NCBI GenBank assembly: GCA_025024175.1
Contig: QCXZ01000041.1
Location: forward strand, 41,225,786 to 41,289,785
DNA length: 64,000 nucleotides
DNA from: Rhyzopertha dominica
Lineage: Eukaryota; Arthropoda; Insecta; Coleoptera; Bostrichidae
Direction: 5' to 3'
The notes under the pieces are model-generated. The model had not been told where the DNA came from, searched no databases, and worked only from the letters and a program-made list of their open reading frames with translations. The translations under genes and the position numbers were made by a program. Positions 12,501-22,776 of the stretch are shown one piece after another; positions within the stretch are counted from its first letter, which is position 1; each line of letters starts with the position of its first letter.

Positions 12501-15500
12501 GTGGCATCAACTCTATTAACCGAGTTATAAATAATTGTTTATAAATATTGTTAATAACTGGGCCCTTGATGTAGTGCAAGTAAATCTGTTTGCGGAAATC
12601 GATAGCTATTTAAGAAGGAAATTTTTCTGCAAAAGAACTTACGTGGCATCAACTCTATTAACCGAGTTATAAATAATTGTTTATAAATATTGTTAATAAC
12701 TGGGCCCTTGATGTAGTGCAAGTAAATCTGTTTGCGGAAATCGATAGCTATTTAAGAAGGAAATTTTTCTGCAAAAGAACTTACGTGGCATCAACTCTAT
12801 TAACCGAGTTATAAATAATTGTTTATAAATATTGTTAATAACTGGGCCCTTGATGTAGTGCAAGTAAATCTGTTTGCGGAAATCGATAGCTATTTAAGAA
12901 GGAAATTTTTCTGCAAAAGAACTTACGTGGCATCAACTCTATTAACCGAGTTATAAATAATTGTTTATAAATATTGTTAATAACTGGGCCCTTGATGTAG
13001 TGCAAGTAAATCTGTTTGCGGAAATCGATAGCTATTTAAGAAGGAAATTTTTCTGCAAAAGAACTTACGTGGCATCAACTCTATTAACCGAGTTATAAAT
13101 AATTGTTTATAAATATTGTTAATAACTGGGCCCTTGATGTAGTGCAAGTAAATCTGTTTGCGGAAATCGATAGCTATTTAAGAAGGAAATTTTTCTGCAA
13201 AAGAACTTACGTGGCATCAACTCTATTAACCGAGTTATAAATAATTGTTTATAAATATTGTTAATAACTGGGCCCTTGATGTAGTGCAAGTAAATCTGTT
13301 TGCGGAAATCGATAGCTATTTAAGAAGGAAATTTTTCTGCAAAAGAACTTACGTGGCATCAACTCTATTAACCGAGTTATAAATAATTGTTTATAAATAT
13401 TGTTAATAACTGGGCCCTTGATGTAGTGCAAGTAAATCTGTTTGCGGAAATCGATAGCTATTTAAGAAATTTTTCTGCAAAAGAACTTACGTGGCATCAA
13501 CTCTATTAACCGAGTTATAAATAATTGTTTATAAATATTGTTAATAACTGGGCCCTTGATGTAGTGCAAGTAAATCTGTTTGCGGAAATCGATAGCTATT
13601 TAAGAAGGAAATTTTTCTGCAAAAACTTACGTGGCATCAACTCTATTAACCGAGTTATAAATAATTGTTTATAAATATTGTTAATAACTGGGCCCTTGAT
13701 GTAGTGCAAGTAAATCTGTTTGCGGAAATCGATAGCTATTTAAAAGAANNNNNNNNNNNNNNNNNNNNNNNNNNNNNNNNNNNNNNNNNNNNNNNNNNNN
13801 NNNNNNNNNNNNNNNNNNNNNNNNNNNNNNNNNNNNNNNNNNNNNNNNGCTATTTAAAAGGAAATTTTTCTGCAAAAGAACTTACGTGGCATCAACTCTA
13901 TTAACCGAGTTATAAATTTGTTTATAAATATTGTTAATAACTGGGCCCTTGATGTAGTGCAAGTAAATCTGTTTGCGGAAATCGATAGCTATTTAAGAAG
14001 GAAATTTTTCTGCAAAAGAACTTACGTGGCATCAACTCTATTAACCGAGTTATAAATAATTGTTTATAAATATTGTTAATAACTGGGCCCTTGATGTAGT
14101 GCAAGTAAATCTGTTTGCGGAAATCGATAGCTATTTAAGAAGGAAATTTTTCTGCAAAAGAACTTACGTGGCATCAACTCTATTAACGAGTTATAAATAA
14201 TTGTTTATAAATATTGTTAATAACTGGGCCCTTGATGTAGTGCAAGTAAATCTGTTTGCGGAAATCGATAGCTATTTAAGAAGGAAATTTTTCTGCAAAA
14301 GAACTTACGTGGCATCAACTCTATTAACCGAGTTATAAATAATTGTTTATAAATATTGTTAATAACTGGGCCCTTGATGTAGTGCAAGTAAATCTGTTTG
14401 CGGAAATCGATAGCTATTTAAGGAAATTTTTCTGCAAAAGAACTTACGTGGCATCAACTCTATTAACCGAAGTTATAAATAAATTATTTTAATAAATAGT
14501 TGTTTAATAACTGGGCCCTTGATGTAGTGCAAGTAAATCTGTTCCGGAGATCGATAGCTATTTAAGAAGGAAATTTTTCTGGCCAAAAGAACTTACGTGG
14601 CATCAACTCTATTAATCGAGTTATAAAAAATTGGTTTTATAAATATTTGTTCAATACACTGGGCCTTGATGTAGTGGCAAGTAAAACTCGTTGCCGGAGA
14701 TCGATACCTATTTACAGAAGGAAATTTTTCTAGACAAAAAACTAGCCGTGGCATCAACTCTAATTTACCGAGTATATAATAATTGTTTATAAATACTTGC
14801 TTAATAACTGGGCCCCTTGATGTAGTGCAAGTAAATCTGTTTGCGGAAATCGATAGCTATTTAAGAAGGAAATTTTTTCTGCAAAAGACACTTACGTGGC
14901 ATCAACTCTATTAACCGAGTTATAATAATTGTTTATAAATATTGTTAATAACTGGGCCCTTGATGTAGTGCAAGTAAATCTGTTTGCGGAGATCGATAGC
15001 TATTTAAGAAGGGAAATTTTTCTGCAAAAGAAACTTACGTGGCATCAACTCTATTAACCGAGTTATAAATAATTGTTTTATAAATATTGTTAATAACTGG
15101 GCCCTTGATGTAGTGCAAGTAAATCTGTTTTGCGGAATCGATAGCTATTTAAGAAGGAAATTTTTCTGCAAAAGAACTTACGTGGCATCAACGTCTATTA
15201 ACCGAGTTATAAATAAATTGTTTATAAATATTGTTAATTAACTGGGCCCTTGATGTAGTGCAAGTAAATCTGTTTGCGGAGATCGATAGCTATTTAAGAA
15301 GGAAAATTTTTCTGCAAAGAACTTACGTGGCATCAACTCTATTAATCGAGTTATAAATAATTGTTTATAAATATTGTTAATAACTGGGCCCTTGATGTAG
15401 TGCAAGTAAATCTGTTTGCCGGAAATCGATAGCTATTTAAGAAGGAAATTTTTCTGCAAAAGAACTTACGTGGCATCAACTCTATTAATCGAGTTATAAA

Positions 15501-18500
15501 TAATTGTTTATAAATATTGTTAATAACTGGGCCCTTGATGTAGTGCAAGTAAATCTGTTTGCGGAAATCGATAGCTATTTAAGAAGGAAATTTTTCTGCA
15601 AAAGAACTTACGTGGCATCAACTCTATTAACCGAGTTTATAAATAATTATTTATAAATATTGTTAATAACTGGGCCCTTGATGTAGTGCAAGTAAATCTG
15701 TTTCCGGAGATCGATAGCTATTTAAGAAGGAAATTTTTCTGCAAAAGAACTTACGTGGCATCAACTCTATTAATCGAGTTATAAATAATTGTTTATAAAT
15801 ATTGTTAATAACTGGGCCCTTGATGTAGTGCAAGTAAATCTGTTTGCGGAATCGATAGCTATTTAAGAAGGAAATTTTTCTGCAAAAGAACTTACGTGGC
15901 ATCAACTCTATTAACCGAGTTATAATAATTATTTATAAATATTGTTAATAACTGGGCCCTTGATGTAGTGCAAGTAAATCTGTTTCCGGAGATCGATAGC
16001 TATTTAAGAAGGAAATTTTTCTGCAAAAGAACTTACGTGGCATCAACTCTATTAACCGAGTTATAAATAATTGTTTATAAATATTGTTAATAACTGGGCC
16101 CTTGATGTAGTGCAAGTAAATCTGTTTGCGGAAATCGATAGCTATTTAAGAAGGAAATTTTTCTGCAAAAGAACTTACGTGGCATCAACTCTATTAATCG
16201 AGTTATAAATAATTGTTTATAAATATTGTTAATAACTGGGCCCTTGATGTAGTGCAAGTAAATCTGTTTCCGGAGATCGATAGCTATTTAAGAAGGAAAT
16301 TTTTCTGCAAAAGAACTTACGTGGCATCAACTCTATTAACCGAGTTATAAATAATTGTTTATAAATATTGTTAATAACTGGGCCCTTGATGTAGTGCAAG
16401 TAAATCTGTTTGCGGAAATCGATAGCTATTTAAGAAGGAAATTTTTCTGCAAAAGAACTTACGTGGCATCAACTCTATTAATCGAGTTATAAATAATTGT
16501 TTATAAATATTGTTAATAACTGGGCCCTTGATGTAGTGCAAGTAAATCTGTTTGCGGAAATCGATAGCTATTTAAGAAGGAAATTTTTTCTGCAAAAGAA
16601 CTTACGTGGCATCAACTCTATTAACCGAGTTATAAATAATTGTTTATAAATATTGTTAATAACTGGGCCCTTGATGTAGTGCAAGTAAATCTGTTTCCGG
16701 AGATCGATAGCTATTTAAGAAGGAAATTTTTCTGCAAAAGAACTTACGTGGCATCAACTCTATTAATCGAGTTATAAATAATTGTTTATAAATATTGTTA
16801 ATAACTGGGCCCTTGATGTAGTGCAAGTAAATCTGTTTCCGGAGATCGATAGCTATTTAAGAAGAAAATTTTCTGCAAAAGAACTTACGTGGCATCAACT
16901 CTATTAACCGAGTTATAAATAATTGTTTACAAATATTGTTAATAACTGNGCCCTTGATGTAGTGCAAGTAAATCTGTTTGCGGAAATCGATAGCTATTTA
17001 ACAAGGAAATTTTTCTGCAAAAGAACTTACGTGGCCATCAACTCTATTAACCGAGTTATAAATAATTGTTTACAAATATTGTTAATAACTGGGGCCCTTG
17101 ATGTAGTGCAAGTAAATCTGTTTGCGGAAATCGATAGCTATTTAACAAGGAAATTTTTCTGCAAAAGAACTTACGTGGCATCAACTCTATTAATCGAGTT
17201 ATAAATAATTGTTTATAAATATTGTTAATAACTGGGCCCCTTGATGTAGTGCAAGTAAATCTGTTTCCGGAGAATCGATAGCTATTTAAGAAGGAATTTT
17301 TCTGCCAAAAGAACTTACGTGGCATCAACTCTATTAATCGAGTTATAAATAATTGTTTATAATATTGTTAATAACTGGGCCCTTGATGTAGTGCAAGTAA
17401 ATCTGTTTCCGGAGATCGATAGCTATTTAAGAAGGAAATTTTTCTGCAAAAGAACTTACGTGGCATCAACTCTATTAATCGAGTTATAAATAATTGTTTA
17501 TAAATATTGTTAATAACTGGGCCCTTGATGTAGTGCAAGTAAATCTGTTTGCGGAAATCGATAGCTATTTAAGAAGGAAATTTTTTCTGCAAAAGAACTT
17601 ACGTGGCATCAACTCTATTAATCGAGTTATAAATAATTGTTATAAATATTGTTAATAACTGGGCCCTTGATGTAGTGCAAGTAAATCTGTTTGCGGAGAT
17701 CGATAGCTATTTAAGAAGGAAATTTTTCTGCAAAAGAACTTACGTGGCATCAACTCTATTAATCGAGTTATAAATAATTGTTTATAAATATTGTTAATAA
17801 CTGGGCCCTTGATGTAGTGCAAGTAAATCTGTTTGCGGAAATCGATAGCTATTTAAGAAGGAATTTTTTCTGCAAAAGAACTTACGTGGCATCAACTCTA
17901 TTAATCGAGTTATAATAATTGTTTATAAATATTGTTAATAACTGGGCCCTTGATGTAGTGCAAGTAAATCTGTTTCCGGAGATCGATAGCTATTTAAGAA
18001 GGAAATTTTTCTGCAAAAGAACTTACGTGGCATCAACTCTATTAATCGAGTTATAAATAATTGTTTATAAATATTGTTAATAACTGGGCCCTTGATGTAG
18101 TGCAAAGTAAATCTGTTTGCGGAAATCGATAGCTATTTAAGAAGGAAATTTTTTCTGCCAAAAGAACTTTACGTGGCATCAACTCTATTAACCGAGTTAT
18201 AAATAATTATTTATAAATATTGTTAATAACTGGGCCCTTGATGTAGTGCAAGTAAATCTGTTTCCCGGAGATCGATAGCTATTTAAGAAGGAAATTTTTC
18301 TGCAAAAAGAACTTACGTGGCATCAACTCTATTAATCGAGTTATAAAATAATTGTTTATAAATATTGTTAATAACTGGGCCCTTGATGTAGTGCAAGTAA
18401 ATCTGTTTGCGGAGATCGATAGCTATTTAAGAAGGAAATTTTTCTGCCAAAGAACTTACGTGGCATCAACTCTATTAATCCGAGTTATAAATAATTGTTT

Positions 18501-20248
18501 ATAAATATTGTTAATAACTGGCCCTTGATGTAGTGCAAGTAAATCTGTTTGCGGGAAATCGATAGCTATTTAAGAAGGAATTTTTCTGCAAAAGAACTTA
18601 CGTGGCATCAACTCTATTAACCGAGTTATAAATAATTATTTATAAATATTGTTAATAACTGGGCCCTTGATGTAGTGCAAGTAAATCTGTTTCCGGAGAT
18701 CGATAGCTAGTTTAAGAAGGAAATTTTTCTGCAAAAGAACTTACGTGGCATCAACTCTATTAATCGAGTTATAAATAATTGTTTATAATATTGTTAATAA
18801 CTGGGCCCTTGATGTAGTGCAAGTAAATCTGTTTCCGGAGATCGATAGCTATTTAAGAAGGAAATTTTTTCTGCAAAAGAACTTACGTGGCATCAACTCT
18901 ATTAATCGAGTTATAAATAATTGTTTTAAATATTGTTAATAACTGGGCCCTTGATGTAGTGCAAGTAAATCTGTTTGCGGAAATCGATAGCTATTTAAGA
19001 AGGAATTTTTTCTGCAAAAGAACTTACGTGGCATCAACTCTATTAACCGAGTTATAAATAATTATTTATAAATATTGTTAATAACTGGGCCCTTGATGTA
19101 GTGCACAGTAAATCTGTTTGCGGAGATCGATAGCTATTTAAGAAGGAAATTTTTCTGCAAAAGAACTTACGTGGCATCAACTCTATTAACCGAGTTATAA
19201 ATAATTGTTTATAAATATTGTTAATAACTGGGCCCTTGATGTAGTGCAAGTAAATCTGTTTGCGGAAATCGATAGCTATTTAAGAAGGAAATTTTTCTGC
19301 AAAAGAACTTACGTGGCATCAACTCTATTAACCGAGTTATAAATAATTGTTTATAAATATTGTTAATAACTGGGCCCTTGATGTAGTGCAAGTAAATCTG
19401 TTTCCGGAAATCGATAGCTATTTAAGAAGGAAATTTTTCTGCAAAAGAACTTACGTGGCATCAACTCTATTAATCGAGTTATAAAATAATTGTTTATAAA
19501 TATTGTTAATAACTGGGCCCTTGATGTAGTGCAAGTAAATCTGTTTGCGGAAATCGATAGCTATTTAAGAAGGAAATTTTTCTGCAAAAGAACTTACGTG
19601 GCATCAACTCTATTAACCGAGTTATAAATAATTGTTTATAAATATTGTTAATAACTGGGCCCTTGATGTAGTGCAAGTAAATCTGTTTTGCGGAAATCGA
19701 TAGCTATTTAAGAAGGAAATTTTTCTGCAAAAGAACTTACGTGGCACCAACTCTGTTAACCGAGTTATAAATAAGTTGTTTATAAATATTGTTAATAACT
19801 GGGCCCTTGATGTAGTGCAAGTAAATCTGTTTGCGGAAATCGATAGCTATTTAACAAGGAAATTTTCTGCTAAAAGAACTTACGTGGCACCAAACTCTAT
19901 TAACTGGGATATAGATAATTGTTTATATTCACAAATTTTTATTAAATAATTCCAGTAAGTAAAATCTGTTTTCAAAGATCGGAAGTTCATTAACGTGGGA
20001 ATTATTCTGCTGAGGGACTAACATGGCAACAGTTCCGTTCCCCGAGATATAAATAATTGTTGAAAATTCGCATATTTTTGTTACTTGTTTATTTATGAAC
20101 ACGTTAGAATGCAACCGTAATTTATATTTACCTGAGTATGGCCGTAGGGTATAACCGGCAACTATCTATATCAGCCACTTCTAAGGTATGCTTCGGGTAT
20201 ATTCGGAAATTTAGGCTGCTATCTTTTGGCTGCTGTTTTCACGCCGGT
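6552..20248 (-). repeat. Right arm: about 94 tandem 142 bp satellite monomers plus TIR
   Basis: The monomer (landmarks ACTGGGCCCTTGATGTAGTG, GGAAATCGATAGCTATTT and AAAGAACTTACGTGGCATCA) repeats every 142 bp, for example at 7131 and 7273, in the orientation opposite to the left arm. Variant sites recur: TTTGCGGAAATCG or TTTCCGGAGATCG, TTAACCGAG or TTAATCGAG, and AATTGTTT or AATTATTT. Copies between about 9700 and 13700 are nearly identical, while 15350-18960 partly alternates variants as a 284 bp dimer. The outermost 19925-20248 is the inverted counterpart of 4762-5085. Since 142 is not a multiple of 3, the repeated open frames inside the array are not genes. The true length is unknown because of the gap at 13749. 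Confidence 0.9.
13749..13848. other. Assembly gap of 100 N inside the satellite arm
   Basis: Exactly 100 undetermined bases with monomer sequence on both sides. A round number like this normally marks a gap of unknown size, so the arm may be longer or shorter than shown. Confidence 0.95.
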
Positions 20249-20257
20249 ACTAATTTA

Positions 20258-20590
20258 ATCCCCATCACACTGACCATCATTGCACGAGATGGGGTTATTA
20301 AATTAAAAATGAACTGGTGTCTTTTCAGGCAGGACAGGGCACTTCCTCATTATGGCTGCTCCTTTCAGACAAGTTTCATTAATAGACAATTTCCAGGAAC
20401 AGTCTGTATTGGCATTTCCCTTTGAAACCTAACGCAGCAACGTCGTGGGAACTTACCTTAGAAGAATTTGTACCGAACAGTCGACCCCCAGATATTGTTC
20501 CAGAATGTCAGGCAAGCATGTTGAATTGCGACTCCAACTCTTTATAAGAAGGTTGACTGGAAGCAACTTTTAAAATTGTATAAGTTGCAG
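20258..20590 (+). pseudogene. Tc1/mariner-like transposase relic, downstream half
   Basis: Continues the transposase interrupted at 4752. CLFRQDRALPHYG at about 20318-20356 corresponds to the fQQDGAPPHy block around the second catalytic Asp of this family. The text that follows (FINRQFPG, then after a frame change a leucine/arginine-rich tail to about 20580) fits the C-terminal part. Multiple stops and frame changes are present. Together with 4560-4752 it makes one old insertion split by the Foldback-like element. Confidence 0.6.
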
Positions 20591-22650
20591 CTTAATGTAA
20601 CTACAAACAGCTTTTGGTATAAGATTATTTATTAGAAATAAAAATATTGATTTTCCTCTTCGGATTTGAAAGATCTTTAACATAAAGTTTTACTTGAGCC
20701 ACCTTCCCTGTCCAAAAATTAAGGATGAGATCTGCCATAGATTGAAAAGTCTATATCTTTTTAAAGCTTTGTTTAATCTTTTTATATCCAAATTTTGTCT
20801 TTGGAAAATGAGATCCTTCTGAAGATACGATTGGCTTCTCATTTTTTGTAATAAAGTTTGGAAATAAGAAGTTAAGTCAACAATATATAAGATAATGAGT
20901 TGGATAGAATTTATCGCCTGTAGATTAAGATATACGCACAATTTTAGTGGTTAAACAGCCGCTATATGAAAAATTTCAGCTTAATCCGAGAATCGAGCTC
21001 GGGCCACTGAAGCGCCATTCCAGAGGCCCGAGTTCGATTCTCGACCGAAGCTGAAATTTTTCATATAGCGCCTGATTCGCCACTAAAATTATATGTATAA
21101 GATAATGAGTTTTGAATTTATTACAAATGTCTTCCTAGTTGTTTGTGCAGTCAACACAAATTGATAAGTTAGCTCTTTTATTGAAGAATAGTCGTAACTG
21201 CCACCGCTAGTAGTCCCATGGCCATGCTATACACTATACTAAATTTCTCCTTTGTTGGTTGTATTCAGTTATATCTGGCTTGAGAGCTGTTGTCAGATAA
21301 TGAGTAGAAAGCAAATTTACCGTTTTCTTTCCTTTGGTACATATCCAGGCGTCTATCATTTACTAAACCAAGTGCAATCGACTTTCCTTTTAATTTTTTT
21401 TATTGGCTGGCTTATAACGCTGTTAGGCTATACAAAAATAATTGTCATTTGTTAGTTTCTCGTAAGTCAGAATGTATTCTCGCTATCGTCTGCAGCTTCC
21501 TATTAGTAACACTAAACTAATAAAGGCATTTAGCTCTAGTCGCGTTATGTATCTCTAGTCGACATCATTTTGTATATTTTTATGACCTTACGATTAGTTG
21601 CCCATTCAGTAATGCGATTAAGTGTACTTCTCACCATTATTTAGTTTCTTGACTTTTTTTTAATCTCTTTAATTACGTACCAGCCCATGTTGCCTTTTTA
21701 TAACTAAAACAATCACTGAAATATAAACAGCGATTCAGTAACACATTTACATGATATTTAAGGTAGCATAGGCGACTTTTTATATAATACCTAAACGATA
21801 TTTTGGCTGAAGTACACTACGGCCGAAACAATAACAAAAGCAAAAAATGTTTTCAACGCCTAAGCTGTCAATTATAAATTAAAAAAAAAACTTTGTCACA
21901 CGACTAAGAACTTAAAGTTCTTTCTCCAGTTCTGTAATTCTCATTAAAAGATTCAGTTTATGTTTAATTATTATTAACAGCGTTTCAATTAAGTGTTTAA
22001 ACACTGATTTCTACTGCATTACGTCCTGTTTTCTGTTTCAAACAGTGTTATGGTAATTATACTGACTCTATTTGAATTATTATTAGAACGCCCTCCTCAC
22101 TTGCAAGAGAGAAAGAATTTCATCATCGTCTTGTCCGTCTGAAGTTTCTATTGTTTCGTCTTCATTGTCAGACAAAATTTCGTCATCTATACAATCGCCA
22201 TCACTTTCATAAAAAAGTCTTCACATCAGTGGTCATTTTTGCTCTTACAAAATTTATCATCTTCTGTCTTGCCCTCAGCACGAATAAACGTTGATTGCAC
22301 AAAAGGTAACGGAAGTTTTATAGATGCGTAATAAAACAATCTTCTGTATTAAGACTGTAACATACATTTAGTAAATACTAACAATGTAATCACTATTAGC
22401 GCTACTTATTTATTGTAAATTCTTCCATTGATTCCATTCTTCATGACACGAAGTTGTCGTTAAAATACTACAACCTCAGACGCCCTTAATCCGGCACTGC
22501 ACGACGGATTTGATGAAAGCGGCAATAAAAACTAGAGTTTTACGACGACGTTCCGCTGCTTTCGTTTCAGGGTGCAACTATTACAAGGAGCGCGGGTTAC
22601 GGATAAGGAAATTGTTTTTAAAATGCGCCTTCGAGAATCTGATTACTTAC
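20591..22650. other. Unassigned intronic DNA apart from the hairpin insert
   Basis: No exon of either host gene was found here. Besides the hairpin insert at 20886-21111, a stretch at about 21760-21870 is shared with 25905-26010 as a diverged dispersed repeat. The minus strand at about 22090-22220 reads as a short acidic Asp/Glu/Ser-rich peptide, which could be a transposase relic but is not identifiable. Confidence 0.4.
20886..21111. mobile_element. Snap-back hairpin insert with tRNA-like B box and 16 bp target duplication
   Basis: The 16 bp sequence TATAAGATAATGAGTT occurs at 20886-20901 and again at 21096-21111, flanking a 194 bp insert. The insert is a long inverted repeat. The arms run from ATTTTAGTGG through GCTATATGAAAAATTTCAGC at 20941-20982 to the reverse complement at about 21048-21090, and an inner pair built on CGAGAATCGAGCTCGGGCC / GGCCCGAGTTCGATTCTCG surrounds a short loop. 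GAGTTCGATTCTCG resembles an RNA polymerase III B box. The long target duplication suggests LINE-mediated insertion of a tRNA-derived SINE dimer in head-to-head form. Confidence 0.55.
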
Positions 22651-22776
22651 CGCTAACCCAGGCGAGTATTATCCACTCGACCAGCGAGGGCTTAGCTCCC
22701 CGTTTCGTGGGGTAGTCTTGCGGTATATCGTTGAAGAACAAAGTTTCTATTCGCTGCGAGGCGAGGATCAGCATAA
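22651..22776 (-). CDS. TRPC-type channel exon (end of S1, S1-S2 linker)
   Basis: A 126 bp exon with acceptor TTTTCAG just above 22776 and donor GTAAGT just below 22651. It enters with two bases of a split codon and leaves with one. That exactly matches the phase of the exon at 45446-45680, which ends with one base. The peptide begins MLILASQRIET and ends KPSLVEWIILAWVSG, matching the first transmembrane end, the S1-S2 linker and the start of S2 in TRPC channels. GC content is well above its surroundings. The following exons (S2-S6 and pore) are not found down to position 1 and probably lie beyond the left edge. Confidence 0.85.

Larger units (their letters stand above)
4762..20248. mobile_element. 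Foldback-like DNA element with satellite-array arms
   Basis: A 15.5 kb element bounded by a perfect 9 bp direct repeat, ACTAATTTA, at 4753-4761 and 20249-20257. It starts ACCGGCGTGAAAACAGCAGC and ends with the exact reverse complement of that, and the outer 320 bp or so of the two ends match closely in inverted orientation. Inside these ends both arms consist of head-to-tail 142 bp monomers, the left arm in one orientation and the right arm in the opposite one. Long inverted repeats built of tandem repeats with 9 bp target duplications are the hallmark of Drosophila Foldback elements and fit the Mutator-like superfamily. The 0.55 kb core carries only a truncated protease/zinc-finger frame and no transposase, so this copy must be non-autonomous. 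The arms are very unequal (about 1.2 and 13.7 kb). Confidence 0.85.

Noticed and set aside
10203..17328. Repeated ORFs reading LFAEIDSYLRRKFFCKRTYVAS and its antisense counterpart
   Set aside because: They come from the 142 bp satellite. 142 is not divisible by 3, so the frame is lost from monomer to monomer, and the longer ones depend on indels of doubtful quality.
6552..19920. Regular repeats as a CRISPR array
   Set aside because: The repeats are contiguous 142 bp monomers without unique spacers, in a eukaryotic context.
4762..20248. Assignment to the 142 bp major satellite of Tenebrio molitor on monomer length alone
   Set aside because: Only the length agrees; the sequence could not be compared from memory with confidence.
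20961..21070. A functional tRNA gene
   Set aside because: Only a B-box-like stretch is present; the segment forms a long snap-back hairpin and not a cloverleaf.
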